Positions 16,495 to 26,486 of a stretch of 64,000 bases of DNA are shown here, piece by piece. This DNA comes from Pontibacter fetidus (GTDB taxonomy: Bacteria > Bacteroidota > Bacteroidia > Cytophagales > Hymenobacteraceae). Made by a program: the position numbers and the translations under genes. A model generated the notes under the pieces. That model was not told the DNA's origin. It did no database searches and saw only the letters and a list, made by a program, of their open reading frames with translations. How positions within the stretch are numbered: the first letter of the stretch is position 1; each line of letters opens with the position of its first letter. The DNA lies in the NCBI RefSeq assembly GCF_010119545.1, contig NZ_JAAEAA010000011.1, positions 62,001-126,000 of the forward strand. The letters run 5' to 3'.

Positions 16495-19400
16495 TTAGTG
16501 GCGGCAGGTGCAATGCTCACCAGCTATACCTTCGAAGCGGGTGTCGGTGCCTTCGTGCCAGTCGAATGCGGTGGCGGTACGGCTGTTTTCCCACCAGAAC
16601 TTGCCTGGCTGCTTGTTATAGTTACCGGTTTCAGCCATAGTTGCGGCATCGTACAGGCGACCATTTACCATGGTGTACTTCACATGCTCTGAGTTCTGGA
16701 TGTTTTCCAATGGGTTTTTGTCCAGTACAATCAGGTCAGCCAGTTTGCCAGCTTCCAGGGAGCCGATATCTTTGCCCATACCCAGGTACTCAGCACCGTT
16801 TAAGGTGGCGGCGCGAAGTGCTTCGTGGTTGGTCATACCGCCTTGCTGCAGCATCCATAGTTCCCAGTGTGCGCCTAAACCTTGTAATTGTCCGTGGGCA
16901 CCCAGGTTCACTTTTACACCGGCATCAGTTAATGTCTTCGCTGATTCTGAAGTCAGGATGTGGCCATTCTTATACTCGTCGTCTGGCACTAAGGTAACTC
17001 GACGTGAGCGACCATCTACTACAGAACGTGGCGTGAATTTCAACAAACGCTCTTTCTCCCAGGCATTGGTTTTCTGGTACCAGTAATATTCACCGGAGCT
17101 ACCGGCATAGTTCACGATTAAGGTAGGTGTGTAACCTGTTTGCGAAGCTTTCCATACTTCCACTACATCTTTGTAAAGTGGGGCAACCGGTATGTTGTGC
17201 TCAATACCCGTGTGGCCATCCAGGATCATGCTCATGTTATGGAAGAACGTAGAACCTCCTTCTGGTACCACGGTCATGTCCAGTTCGCGGGCAGCCTGTA
17301 TAATTTGCTGGCGTTGCTCACGGCGTGGCTGGTTATAGCTCTTTACCGAGAAACCACCAATCGCTTTCAGGCGGCGCAAGTGCGAACGGGCATCATCCAA
17401 GCTATTAACTACAGCTTTAAAGTTACCATCGGCACCGTAAAGGATTGTACCTGTAGAGTAGATACGCGGACCAACCATCGCACCAGCTTTTACGGCTTCC
17501 GATTGGCTGAATACCATTTCGGTAGTAGAAGATGGGTCGTGCGTGGTAGTTACACCGTAAGCCAGGTTCGTATAGTATGACCATTGCTTCTGCGGGCTCA
17601 TACCGTTACGGAACGTGCCTAAGTGCGCGTGTACGTCCACTAAACCAGGCATAATCGTTTTGCCGGCTGCATCAATCACTTTGGCATCTTTAGGTATGGC
17701 AACACCTTTACCGACAGCCACAATGCGGTTGCCATCCACAACTATAGTTCCGCCCTCAATCACTTCGTCACCTTTCATGGTAATGATGCGCGCGTTCGTG
17801 AAAGCTACTTTACCTTCCGGTGTATCAGTTTTCAGCTCCAGGCCGATCTTCATACCTGTTGTGTCAATAGCAGGTAACTTTTCAGGAGCACCTTCTACAA
17901 ACGAGAAGCGGTTTTTGATGTCGTTAGAGAAGTATTCATCGCCAAGTACCCAGTTCACTTTTTTGCTGTCGCCAGACCAGTGTATGCTTGTACCGGCATC
18001 TCTAGTAAAGCGGGCAACCGGAACTGCTTTGGTTTCAGCGCTCAGGTCTAAACCAGAACCGTTAGTTGAGAATGGAGCCACATAGCCGTTGAACAACTCT
18101 ACAAATGCGATCCACTTGTTGTCCGGGCTTGGGTAGAACTGGTCGGTATACTTGGAAGTATAGTGTGTCTGCTCTTCTTTGCCTTGCAAGTTTACGCTCT
18201 TAAAGGCAGCTTTATCACCGGCATTTGCTGTAAAGAAAATACGGTCAGAAGCAGCGTTGAACAGTGGCGAAGAACCGTTTTTCTGTACGAAAGTAGGGTT
18301 TTTGCCTTCAGCAGTCATGTAATAAATACCGCGCTCGTTGCCATGCGCATAACCCATATGGTTGTTACCGCCTTCTTTGTTGTAAACTATAAATTTACCG
18401 TTCGGTGAGAACGACGCGTTGGTGTAGAAACCCTTCTCAGATGTAAGCTTAGTTGGTTTGGCATTCTTCTTACGGATGTCCAGCTTCATCAAGGCACTAT
18501 AGTTATCGTCGTTCCAGGTAGAGTAAACGATATACTTTCCGTCTGGTGAGAACGATGGATAGAACTCAAAATCTGCGTCTTTTGTGATGCGCTCCGGCTT
18601 GCCGTTTGGCAACTCTTTTTTGTAGATATGACCAGCCGCGTTAAATACCAGGATCTTACCATCCGGAGATGTTACGGCGTGGCGGATAGCTTTAGCTGTA
18701 AACTCTTTTGGAGAAACACCGCCATTCTTGCTGAAATCGTGGCGAACAGCATCTGAAACATAATGCGTAGCGGTGGCTTCGAAAGGAATATTGGTTACTT
18801 TCTGGTTCGCAACATCTATTTTATTGATCTTACCATTTGCCCAGTAAACGATGCTCTTGTTATCCGGAGTCCAGGCAAACGAAGGATATACGCCGAAGAT
18901 AGCCCAGGCCTCCTGCTGGTCTTTGCTCAGGTTATCGGTTAACGGCCATTGCTCGCCGGTTTTCAAATCCTGCACAAACAGCACAGACTTGGTACGCACA
19001 CGACGCACAAACGCAATGTGCTTACCATCTCTGGAGATAGTCGGGCGAACAGAACCTCCGTTACCGGTAACTATATTCTCGATCTCTCCTGTGTTACGGT
19101 CAACTCTGCGGATAACATAAATCTGGCCGTTCGGGTCTTTGTTATACTCAAACGTAGAGCCACCGCTCATGTCTTCAGAGTAATACACATACTTGCCATC
19201 TGGTGATACGAATGGCTCACCTGCATCCTGCTGGTCGTTTTTACGCTTGGTGAGCTGTATACCTGCACCGCCTGTGCGGTGGTACATCCACATTTCGCCG
19301 GCACCCAACGAACGGGTGTTGGTAAAGTGCTTGCGCGCGATCAGGTACTGGCCATCCGGGGTCCAGACTGCGTTATTTAACAATCTGAAAGTTTCTTTAG

Positions 19401-19794
19401 TGATCTGCTCTGCACCAGAACCATCGCGCTTCATGATCCAAATGTTGTCGCCGCCGCCTGCATCCGATGTAAAGGAAATGAACTTGCCATCCGGGCTGAA
19501 ACGTGGCTGCACTTCATAAGCTCGACCGCTACGCAGTAGTTTTGCCTTGCCACCCGAAATTGGCATACTATAGATGTCGCCAAGCATGTCAAACACGATC
19601 TCTTTGCCATCCGGACTTACGTCCAGGCTCATCCAGGTACCTTCGTCGGTGGTTACGGTTACTTCTTTTTCGGTGCCGTGGGCTGCGTCCACTTTCCATT
19701 TTTTGTCATCTTTTTTGTCCTGTGCCAGGGCAGTGCTGCAAGGTAAAGCAAGCGCGGCCGCCAGGAACATACTCAGATAAGTACGTTTATTCAT
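16495..19794 (-). CDS. Secreted TolB-like beta-propeller fused to an amidohydrolase
   Basis: 1099 residues. A signal peptide (1-24, ending ALAQ) leads into a propeller of PD40/WD40-like blades (about 45-640) marked by repeated SPDG and FSPDGKFI motifs. A C-terminal amidohydrolase domain follows (about 660-1075): VIDAAGKTIMPGLVDVHAHLG gives the H-x-H metal site, GIEHNIP may give another His, and the end has GSLEAGKLADLIVLDKNPL. This fusion is common in Bacteroidota; substrates are unproven, with peptide or cyclic amide hydrolysis suggested for the family. It is probably periplasmic. It is monocistronic with its own terminator. Confidence 0.9.
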   Translation of the reverse strand: MNKRTYLSMFLAAALALPCSTALAQDKKDDKKWKVDAAHGTEKEVTVTTDEGTWMSLDVSPDGKEIVFDMLGDIYSMPISGGKAKLLRSGRAYEVQPRFSPDGKFISFTSDAGGGDNIWIMKRDGSGAEQITKETFRLLNNAVWTPDGQYLIARKHFTNTRSLGAGEMWMYHRTGGAGIQLTKRKNDQQDAGEPFVSPDGKYVYYSEDMSGGSTFEYNKDPNGQIYVIRRVDRNTGEIENIVTGNGGSVRPTISRDGKHIAFVRRVRTKSVLFVQDLKTGEQWPLTDNLSKDQQEAWAIFGVYPSFAWTPDNKSIVYWANGKINKIDVANQKVTNIPFEATATHYVSDAVRHDFSKNGGVSPKEFTAKAIRHAVTSPDGKILVFNAAGHIYKKELPNGKPERITKDADFEFYPSFSPDGKYIVYSTWNDDNYSALMKLDIRKKNAKPTKLTSEKGFYTNASFSPNGKFIVYNKEGGNNHMGYAHGNERGIYYMTAEGKNPTFVQKNGSSPLFNAASDRIFFTANAGDKAAFKSVNLQGKEEQTHYTSKYTDQFYPSPDNKWIAFVELFNGYVAPFSTNGSGLDLSAETKAVPVARFTRDAGTSIHWSGDSKKVNWVLGDEYFSNDIKNRFSFVEGAPEKLPAIDTTGMKIGLELKTDTPEGKVAFTNARIITMKGDEVIEGGTIVVDGNRIVAVGKGVAIPKDAKVIDAAGKTIMPGLVDVHAHLGTFRNGMSPQKQWSYYTNLAYGVTTTHDPSSTTEMVFSQSEAVKAGAMVGPRIYSTGTILYGADGNFKAVVNSLDDARSHLRRLKAIGGFSVKSYNQPRREQRQQIIQAARELDMTVVPEGGSTFFHNMSMILDGHTGIEHNIPVAPLYKDVVEVWKASQTGYTPTLIVNYAGSSGEYYWYQKTNAWEKERLLKFTPRSVVDGRSRRVTLVPDDEYKNGHILTSESAKTLTDAGVKVNLGAHGQLQGLGAHWELWMLQQGGMTNHEALRAATLNGAEYLGMGKDIGSLEAGKLADLIVLDKNPLENIQNSEHVKYTMVNGRLYDAATMAETGNYNKQPGKFWWENSRTATAFDWHEGTDTRFEGIAGEHCTCRH

Positions 19795-19898
19795 GGTAGG
19801 GTGAAATTGATTGATTAGTTGTTTACCAAAGATAGCGAATTAGCTTAGAAAAGGGAATGGAAGTACAGGAATGGTTTTAGACAACTATAGTTATTACT

Positions 19899-21344
19899 TC
19901 AGAATGTAAGCCTGCCGAATTTGTAGTAGCCTTTGCCCGACCCGAGAACTATAAACTCTGTTTTACTTACCTGGTAAGCCGCCCGCGGAACAAGGTAAAA
20001 ATCCTGATGGCGGCCGGTCTGGGAATGATGCAGCGGCCTCACTTTTTGCTTTCCGGACAGATCTATAGTTACCACCACCGGTGTTTTAAGCACAGCACGC
20101 GGGCTTGCCATACTAATCTGATCCTGCTCGTTATAGTTGTATTCAAAATCGAGGTAGAGGAGCTTAACCGAGTCCTGGATAGTAGTGGCCAGGTAAGAGC
20201 CCAGCCGAACCTGGTTTGCCTGCCCCCATTGGTGTTTGTTTGCGCTGGTGGTATAAATAGCCCGCCCGTTAGAGGCAAAAGCAATGGCCAGTATATCGTC
20301 TGTGTGGTGGCTGCCTGTTTTAGGATCCCCGACCAGGTTGTATACTTCGCCGAGCAGCACCACTCTGTTGCCGGCCATAGGCAGTAATTGTTTTAGTTGC
20401 AGGTGGCGCAGGCGCTGGCTATGGTCTGAGTCGGGTTTGTAAAATTTATAGTTGTGCAGAAAAAGGCTATCGAGGGGGGAGTAGTGGAGCTGGTATCGGC
20501 GGAACTGGCCCTTGGGAAAGCGATAGTAAAAAATACCGGTTGGCTCGGGTAACAAACTGGCCACAAAAGGCGCCGGTGAGGTAATGCCCGCCACCACCAC
20601 ATCGCCATTAATGGCTGCCATTTTTGCCTGTAAAGGGCGCTGGGCAGTGCTGCCAATTGGCTGGTCGCTGCTTCTGCCATTTCTTCCTTCAAACCGATAC
20701 AGGTAAAAGGCGGCCTCCGGGGAGTTTGTTGCAGGTAGTTTGGTAAGGATAAAAGCTGTGCCGGTTTCTGAAAGATGCATGTCTTCAATTTCGCCTTTTA
20801 CAGGTATGGTTTGGGTCCAGCGGGGCTTAAAAGAGCCTATGTACGAGGCTACGGAAGTTTGCTGAGGATCTTCCTGCTGTTGCAGCACCAGTAACAAACG
20901 CCCTTCTTTGGCTTGTGCATAAACTTTTGCATCCGGAACGGTACTTGCCAGCAGGTGTATGGCTGGTATATAGTTTCCGTTTACATCCAGTTGTTGCACA
21001 TAAATGTCTTTTTTATACTTCACTTTTACCGACGAAATGAGGTATACCTGCTGGTTTAGCAGTACAAGTTCTTCAAATTCGGCCTGGCTGCCGTCTGGCC
21101 CCTGGGGTACAATGGCTACTGCCCAGGTCCGTTGTCGGTTTTGGTCGTACCGCTCCAGGGTAAGCTGTTTGTTCTCGGAATACAGGGTGTAAAAGGAATT
21201 GTGAGAACCTGTGCCTATTATCTGTAGCTGATTCAGGTTACGGGCATTTTGGGGTATTTCGGGGCCCCAGGCTATAGTTGGTTCCTGTGCCCGGGCGGGC
21301 AGCGTGCAGAGGAGTAGCACCAGTACGCGTAAAAGTTTTACCAT
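19899..21344 (-). CDS. Secreted protein of unknown function
   Basis: 481 residues with a clear signal peptide (1-19, ending ARAQ). The rest is rich in beta-strand-like segments (for example VYLISSVKVKYKKDIYVQQLDVNG and GRLLLVLQQQ), with aromatic and polar residues alternating, which suggests a propeller or sandwich fold. I see no catalytic motif, no lipobox and no C-terminal sorting domain. It lies alone on the minus strand between the amidohydrolase and the M28 peptidase. Function not recognised. Confidence 0.6.
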   Translation of the reverse strand: MVKLLRVLVLLLCTLPARAQEPTIAWGPEIPQNARNLNQLQIIGTGSHNSFYTLYSENKQLTLERYDQNRQRTWAVAIVPQGPDGSQAEFEELVLLNQQVYLISSVKVKYKKDIYVQQLDVNGNYIPAIHLLASTVPDAKVYAQAKEGRLLLVLQQQEDPQQTSVASYIGSFKPRWTQTIPVKGEIEDMHLSETGTAFILTKLPATNSPEAAFYLYRFEGRNGRSSDQPIGSTAQRPLQAKMAAINGDVVVAGITSPAPFVASLLPEPTGIFYYRFPKGQFRRYQLHYSPLDSLFLHNYKFYKPDSDHSQRLRHLQLKQLLPMAGNRVVLLGEVYNLVGDPKTGSHHTDDILAIAFASNGRAIYTTSANKHQWGQANQVRLGSYLATTIQDSVKLLYLDFEYNYNEQDQISMASPRAVLKTPVVVTIDLSGKQKVRPLHHSQTGRHQDFYLVPRAAYQVSKTEFIVLGSGKGYYKFGRLTF

Positions 21345-21482
21345 CTTGCCAACAAAAAATCCTTCTCCCGCTTTATTTGTACGATAGCCAACTATAAAAA
21401 GACAGCGCCTGGGGTTAAAAGGTATGAAACAGGGCTATCTGAAGCAGGTTTTAAGATAAACTGGAAGGTTACGGGCAAAAAA

Positions 21483-21507
21483 AGAGACGCAATATCCTGC
21501 GTCTCTC
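21483..21507 (-). terminator. Terminator after the M28 peptidase gene
   Basis: AGAGACGCA and TGCGTCTCT form a 9-bp stem around ATATCC. It lies about 85 bases past the minus-strand stop at 21591. Confidence 0.75.
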
Positions 21508-21590
21508 CAAATGATAAAATGCATCAATCTTATCTCAAACTATAGTTGGGGCAAAAACATGTATCCGTGAAACTGCTTCTAAACTGGTCT

Positions 21591-22895
21591 TTACTGTACC
21601 TGCGCCTTATCTACTCTGGTTGGTGTGGCTTTACCGAAAACCACATCATAAGTGCCTAGCGCTATCCCTTTGATCATGCTGGTAAGATGGGGCATGTTTA
21701 GCATTTCAAATTCGTCGTTTACAGTATGGTACGTTTCGTCTTTGTCTATTTCTACGGATGAAATGGTATGCGCCGGAACGCCCAGGCGGGCTAAGGTAGC
21801 ATTATCGGAACGGTAAAAAAGGTTTTGCTTCGGATATGGGTCTGGGTGGATACTATAGCCAGTGCCCTGCAGGCGTTTCTGCATCAGTTCGCCAAGGTTA
21901 GATTTCTCGAAACCCGTAAGATAAGCGCTGTTCGGTCCGAATTTAGAAGGCTTGCCTACCATTTCGATGTTGAACATAGCTACGATCTGGTCCGGGTTAA
22001 GCTGCTCCGAAAAATACCTGGAACCGTAACCGCCTATTTCTTCAGCAGCAAAGGCTACAAAAATGATCGATCGTTCTGGTTTGCGTTGTTTCTGGTAAAA
22101 ATCTGCCAGCAGCATCATAGCCGTTGTACCCGAGGCATCATCATCAGCACCATTAGCTATAGTGTCTCCATCTATCGGTTTATGGGTACCAATGTGGTCG
22201 TAATGTCCTGAGAAAACGACAAATTCGTCTTTGCGTTTGCCTTCGATCATGCCTGCCAGGTTGGTAAGTTGCAGGGCTTCTATCTTGTTCTCGATGGTGA
22301 TGTCATAGTCTGTTGGACCGGCCTGGTCGGTAAGTATAAATACTTTACTGGCGCCTTTGCCGGTTTCCTGCACTATACCGCCACGGCTCATGTAACGCTG
22401 GTAATTGGCAAAAGTGGCTGCGTGTTTCGGGTGTACCAGCACAATGGCATCTTCCTCCATGCGGTACACATGCATCATCGCGTCGCGGGCATTCTCGCTT
22501 TCGGTTATAGGTATAATTCTGCGCTCGTTGGTGTTGGCTTTCCAGTCTAAGGTTTTATAGTTGGTGCTGGCAAACACGTTTTCAGGAGCTATCTTTTCGC
22601 CGTTCAGGGCTACCTGTAATTGGTTTGGCGTAACGCGGTATACTGTAAAGGTCTGCTTATAGCTGTTGGTGCCAGGCAGGTATTTCAGTTTTGATTTTTT
22701 GAACTCGCCGGCGATAAAATCAGCTGCTTTGTCGGCGCCGGGCGTAAAAGAGGCGCGGCCCATCATGTCGTCGGAGCTCAGGGTTTTTACAATGCGGGTT
22801 GCTTTTTCCTGGGTTATGGGTTTCAGGTTCTGGGCTATAGTGCTACCCGCAGCACACAAAAGTATGGCAGGCAACAATATCAGATTTTTTTTCAT
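21591..22895 (-). CDS. M28 family zinc metallopeptidase, secreted
   Basis: 434 residues with a signal peptide (1-21, ending TIAQ). A protease-associated-like insert spans about 100-215. The catalytic domain has the M28 ligand set: SGHYDHIG (His231, Asp233), GADDDASG (251-256), FAAEEIGGYGS (Glu285/286), NIEMVG and a late ETYHTV His. These peptidases are aminopeptidases or carboxypeptidases with two zinc ions. The export signal suggests peptide or dipeptide breakdown in the periplasm or outside the cell. It stands alone, transcribed away from the AI-2E permease gene. Confidence 0.93.
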   Translation of the reverse strand: MKKNLILLPAILLCAAGSTIAQNLKPITQEKATRIVKTLSSDDMMGRASFTPGADKAADFIAGEFKKSKLKYLPGTNSYKQTFTVYRVTPNQLQVALNGEKIAPENVFASTNYKTLDWKANTNERRIIPITESENARDAMMHVYRMEEDAIVLVHPKHAATFANYQRYMSRGGIVQETGKGASKVFILTDQAGPTDYDITIENKIEALQLTNLAGMIEGKRKDEFVVFSGHYDHIGTHKPIDGDTIANGADDDASGTTAMMLLADFYQKQRKPERSIIFVAFAAEEIGGYGSRYFSEQLNPDQIVAMFNIEMVGKPSKFGPNSAYLTGFEKSNLGELMQKRLQGTGYSIHPDPYPKQNLFYRSDNATLARLGVPAHTISSVEIDKDETYHTVNDEFEMLNMPHLTSMIKGIALGTYDVVFGKATPTRVDKAQVQ

Positions 22896-22988
22896 AGAAG
22901 CGGTTGGTTATTGTTTGGTTAATAAAGGTTGTTAATTTGCTTACGTTTTGGCCTCACCGGCATTACAGAAATCTAATATACAGCTATT

Positions 22989-24044
22989 ATGGATACAAGC
23001 ACTAAGGTAAACTGGCTAAAATTGCTGCAGTACACCGTATTGCTGGGCATTGTGCTGTATGTAGGGCGCTCATTGTTTGTGCCGCTGAGTTTTGCGCTGC
23101 TCATCAGTTTTGTGCTGTACCCGATCTGCCGCTGGCTGGAGCTTAAAAAAATGCCGCGCTGGGCTGCCATAACGGTTTGCCTGCTGGTGTTGCTGTTACT
23201 TTTGGGCGGGCTGGGCTGGCTGCTGGTTAACCAACTGATGCGCCTGGTAGAAGAATGGCCTAACCTGCAACAAAAACTGGCTACTGCTCTACAGGATTTA
23301 AGCCTGCACCTGGAGCAAAATCTGGGCATAAAAGTGGCGCGGCAAACCAACTGGCTCGAAAGTATGGGAAATAACATAGCGGCCAATTTGCTGGGCATGG
23401 TGCAGAATGTACTGTATACTTCGGTGGTATCGGTGGTGCTGTTGGTGCTTATCCCGTTATATGTAGCGCTTATATTGTACAACCGCGAGCAGCTGGCCCG
23501 GGCACTTTATTCGCTATTCTCAAGGTCAGAGCATCATAAGATCAAAACTATCCTGCACGAAACCATTACTACCTACTATAATTTTATAAAAGGCATGGCT
23601 ATCGTTTATGCTATAGTTGGCACCCTAAACACGATCGGGTTGCTTTTGCTGGGGGTGCCGCATGCGCTGTTTTTCGGGGTGGTGGCTTCAATCCTCACAT
23701 TTATACCTTATGTGGGCATTACCATAGGGGCTATTCTGCCAATGGCTGTCGCCTGGATAACCTACGACTCGCTGTGGTACCCGGCCGGGGTGGTAATCGT
23801 GTTTGCCGTTGTGCAGTATTTAGAGGCTAACCTTATTTTTCCGTGGGCAGTGAGTTACCGGTTGCAGGTTAATATGCTGTTTACATTGCTGGCTATAGTT
23901 GCGGGCGGTATACTTTGGGGAGCTTCCGGCATGATTCTGTTCATCCCGTTCCTGGCTATACTTAAGCTTATTGCCGACAAACACGAAAACATGCGGCCCG
24001 TTTCACTGCTTTTAAGCGCCAGCAGTTCTGATGTTAAAATTTAA
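22989..24044 (+). CDS. AI-2E family (PerM/UPF0118) permease
   Basis: 351 residues. Hydrophobic segments near 13-35, 60-85, 148-170 and in a C-terminal cluster (about 205-335) give the family topology, with a long amphipathic extracytoplasmic region between 85 and 145. Characteristic stretches are FVPLSFALLISFVLYP and FIPYVGITIGAILPM. Family members export autoinducer-2 or act as Na+/H+ antiporters; the substrate here is unknown. Its stop codon overlaps that of the convergent GNAT gene within TTAA at 24041-24044, so no terminator separates the two. Confidence 0.9.
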   Translation: MDTSTKVNWLKLLQYTVLLGIVLYVGRSLFVPLSFALLISFVLYPICRWLELKKMPRWAAITVCLLVLLLLLGGLGWLLVNQLMRLVEEWPNLQQKLATALQDLSLHLEQNLGIKVARQTNWLESMGNNIAANLLGMVQNVLYTSVVSVVLLVLIPLYVALILYNREQLARALYSLFSRSEHHKIKTILHETITTYYNFIKGMAIVYAIVGTLNTIGLLLLGVPHALFFGVVASILTFIPYVGITIGAILPMAVAWITYDSLWYPAGVVIVFAVVQYLEANLIFPWAVSYRLQVNMLFTLLAIVAGGILWGASGMILFIPFLAILKLIADKHENMRPVSLLLSASSSDVKI

Positions 24045-24601
24045 AGCTGTTGCGCTTGCCATTCTTTTTTAAGCAAACTATACACTTCCAGGTCGTGGTA
24101 ACTGCCGTTCAGTAGTTCGCCTTCGCGTTCAGTGCCCTCCAGCGTAAAGCCCAGTTTTATAGGTATGTTGCGGCTTTTATAGTTTTCTGGGGCCACTTTT
24201 AGCTGCACGCGGTTCATGTTCATTCCATCAAAAGCATACTGCAGCAACCGCTTACAGCACCGTTGCATAATACCTTTACCTTGCTGGTGTTGGCTTAGCC
24301 AGTAACCTATTTCCACTTTCCGGTTAAAATATTCTACCCCTTTAAACCCTATTAACCCGGCAACAGCTTCGTCTACTATTATAACATAAGCCTTATCGGA
24401 AGTGCTGTTAGTAATTGTTTGCAGGTATAAAGCAGTATCAGAGGCCTGGCGGGTTAGGTCAACAAAAGGCAGCCACTCGCGCAGGTAAGGGCGCTGGCTG
24501 TTTATAATGTTGAACAAGGCCTGTGCGTCGGCTACGGTAGCAGGACGCAGATACAGATCAGGGGCTATCCTTAACACCTGGGTAGGGCTGGTAGCAAACA
24601 T
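24041..24601 (-). CDS. GNAT acetyltransferase, RimL-like
   Basis: 186 residues with the RimL-type pattern: LYLRPATVADAQALFNIINSQRPYLREWLPFVD at the start, EIGYWLSQHQQGKGIMQRCCKRLL (acetyl-CoA binding) and MNRVQLKVAPENYKSRNIPIKLGF. Relatives acetylate the N-terminal Ser/Ala of ribosomal proteins, or small molecules. It lies 30 bases downstream of the small HTH gene on the same strand and could be the third gene of that operon. Its stop overlaps the AI-2E permease stop by two bases. Confidence 0.88.
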   Translation of the reverse strand: MFATSPTQVLRIAPDLYLRPATVADAQALFNIINSQRPYLREWLPFVDLTRQASDTALYLQTITNSTSDKAYVIIVDEAVAGLIGFKGVEYFNRKVEIGYWLSQHQQGKGIMQRCCKRLLQYAFDGMNMNRVQLKVAPENYKSRNIPIKLGFTLEGTEREGELLNGSYHDLEVYSLLKKEWQAQQL

Positions 24602-24631
24602 AGTTGGTCTGGTTTTTATAGGTTTTTGTCG

Positions 24632-24832
24632 TTAGTCGGCCTCTTCCAGGGTAAAAATATCTTCCACTTTCTGCCCGAACACGCGGGCAATTTTAAGGGC
24701 CAGCACTGTAGAGGGTACGTATTTGCTTAGCTCCATGGCGTTTATAGTTTGCCGGCTTACCCCAATTTTTTTAGCCAGTTCTTCCTGCGTTAGGTCATGA
24801 ATGGCGCGCTGCACTTTTAACGTATTTTTCAT
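24632..24832 (-). CDS. Small XRE-family HTH regulator
   Basis: 66 residues, almost entirely one helix-turn-helix of the Cro/CI type: LTQEELAKKIGVSRQTINAMELSKYVPS, then ALKIARVFGQKVEDIFTLEE. This compact YgzD/YozG-like type has no sensing domain. Its start overlaps the end of the upstream membrane-protein gene by 4 bases (ATGA), showing translational coupling. It probably represses its own operon through the direct repeat at 25330-25360. Confidence 0.9.
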   Translation of the reverse strand: MKNTLKVQRAIHDLTQEELAKKIGVSRQTINAMELSKYVPSTVLALKIARVFGQKVEDIFTLEEAD

Positions 24833-25302
24833 GATGCGTAGGCGGCACTTTTACTGCGGTAAAGTATAAAATTAAACCGGATCAGGAAGATGAGCAATAA
24901 CGTTAGGATGTTTAAGAGCAACACCTGGTAAAACGCCAACCCGTAAATAAACAAGACAGAAAATAACAGGAAGCCATAGTTAATGTACGTGGCCCAAAGC
25001 AACGACTCCAGCCTGATCTGGGCAATGTATTCGTCCTCGTCTTTCTCTCTGGAAAAAGCTGCCAGCAAACCACCAACTATAGCAACAATGGCCACCAGTT
25101 CGTCTGCTATGTTATTACGGGTAAGGGTAAATGCTTTGTCAGGTTCAAAAATCCCGTCGTCGTATAGGGCAAAAACTGTCGCATCCAGGGTAAACAAATC
25201 CTGGTCAGAGACTATCATCACAATACCAAGCAATAAGGCTGGCACTAGCAGTAACCATCCGATAAGCTTATACCGGTTCGGGAAAAGATAACGTGTTTTC
25301 AT
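24829..25302 (-). CDS. Four-helix membrane protein co-encoded with an HTH regulator
   Basis: 157 residues with about four membrane segments: 13-30, 66-84, 103-124 and 127-146. The loop between the first two is long, with FTLTRNNIADELVA, and a short EKDEDEYIAQIRLESLLWAT stretch precedes the third. Membrane proteins of this size paired with a small XRE regulator are common in Firmicutes and Bacteroidota (DUF2178-like), but I cannot assign a function. It is the first gene of an operon with the HTH gene, and its promoter region carries two copies of TTTACAAAAGT. Confidence 0.72.
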   Translation of the reverse strand: MKTRYLFPNRYKLIGWLLLVPALLLGIVMIVSDQDLFTLDATVFALYDDGIFEPDKAFTLTRNNIADELVAIVAIVGGLLAAFSREKDEDEYIAQIRLESLLWATYINYGFLLFSVLFIYGLAFYQVLLLNILTLLLIFLIRFNFILYRSKSAAYAS

Positions 25303-25329
25303 GAGTTTATAGTTTTTAGTAAAGTATAC

Positions 25330-25366
25330 TTTACAAAAGTAAGGTTTGTTTTACAAAAGTCAAGAT
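25330..25366 (-). promoter_or_regulatory. Promoter with operator-like direct repeat for the HTH operon
   Basis: TTTACAAAAGT occurs at 25330-25340 and 25350-25360, one helical double-turn apart. On the minus strand the proximal copy supplies TACTTTTG (25334-25341), a TAnnTTTG match. A TTG about 19 bases upstream could be the -33 element. The repeats are placed to let a repressor block the promoter, most simply the XRE protein itself. Confidence 0.55.
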
Positions 25367-25520
25367 ATTTTTACTTTTTGATTGGATGTCTTTACAATAT
25401 TATGGCAGAACTACCAAACAGCAGGGTGGAAACTATAATACGGCAGGTGAATTTTGGTTGCCCCTGAACCGAAACTATAAACCTTACCTGCGTATAGTTG
25501 TTGAAAGAAAAAATCTGTAG

Positions 25521-26486
25521 TTGGAAACATTGGATATACTGATCATCGGGGGCGGACCCATTGGCCTGGCCTGCGGACTGGAAGCCAAAAAAGCGGGATT
25601 TAGTTACCTTATAGTTGAGAAAGGCTGTGTGGTAAACTCACTCTTTAATTACCCGCTCAACATGACCTTTTTTTCTACCGCCGACCGGCTGGAGATTGGC
25701 GGTTATCCGTTTCCGAGCATCCACCCTAAACCAAACCGTGCCGAAGCGCTGGAATATTACCGCAAAGTAGCTGACACCGGACACCTGAACCTGCATTTGT
25801 TTGAGGAAGTGCTGGCCGTTTCGCCTCAACTTGATGAACTATACCTGGTAAGCACAAGCAAAGCCAACTACAAAGCCAAGCACATTATAGTTGCCACCGG
25901 CTTTTACGACATCCCCAATCTGCTGAATATTAAAGGAGAGGAGCTACCCAAAGTACGCCATTATTACTACGACCCGCATTACTATTTTAAACAGAAAGTG
26001 CTGGTAATCGGGGCTAACAATTCTGCTGCCGATGTGGCCTTGGAAACCTACCGCAAAGGTGCCGAAGTAACTATAGTGGTGCGCGACCCGGAACTTGGCA
26101 GCATAAAATACTGGACCAAACCCGACCTGGAAAACCGCATTGCCGAAGGTGCCGTGAAAGCGTATTTCAGTTCGCGGTTGTTAGAGATCCGGGAAGAGGA
26201 AGTGGATATCGAAACGCCGGACGGCGTGGTAACTATAGCCAACGATTTTGTAATGGCCATGACCGGCTACCAGCCAAACTTTACATTCCTGAAAAAACTG
26301 GGGATAGAACTAAGTCATGATGCCCTGAAACACCCAACCCACAACCCCGAAACCATGGAAACCAACATGCCCCGCATGTACCTGGCCGGCGTCGTGTGTG
26401 GCGGCATGGATACCCGCGTCTGGTTTATCGAAAACTCAAGAATACATGCCGAAAAGATAGTAAACCACATTACCGGTAAACTATAG
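25521..26486 (+). CDS. ypdA: YpdA-family bacillithiol disulfide reductase-like flavoprotein
   Basis: 321 residues, with TTG as the likely start because the family begins just before the DILIIGGGPIGLACGLEA FAD motif. The NADPH motif is VLVIGANNSAADVALE (160-175). YpdA-specific stretches include NYPLNMTFFSTADRLEIGG and the C-terminal GGMDTRVWFIENSR. Unlike thioredoxin reductase there is no C-x-x-C pair, as known for YpdA, which reduces bacillithiol disulfide using NADPH. This implies a bacillithiol-type thiol pool. The stop TAG is formed by an exact AACTATAGTT at 26479-26488. Confidence 0.9.
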   Translation: METLDILIIGGGPIGLACGLEAKKAGFSYLIVEKGCVVNSLFNYPLNMTFFSTADRLEIGGYPFPSIHPKPNRAEALEYYRKVADTGHLNLHLFEEVLAVSPQLDELYLVSTSKANYKAKHIIVATGFYDIPNLLNIKGEELPKVRHYYYDPHYYFKQKVLVIGANNSAADVALETYRKGAEVTIVVRDPELGSIKYWTKPDLENRIAEGAVKAYFSSRLLEIREEEVDIETPDGVVTIANDFVMAMTGYQPNFTFLKKLGIELSHDALKHPTHNPETMETNMPRMYLAGVVCGGMDTRVWFIENSRIHAEKIVNHITGKL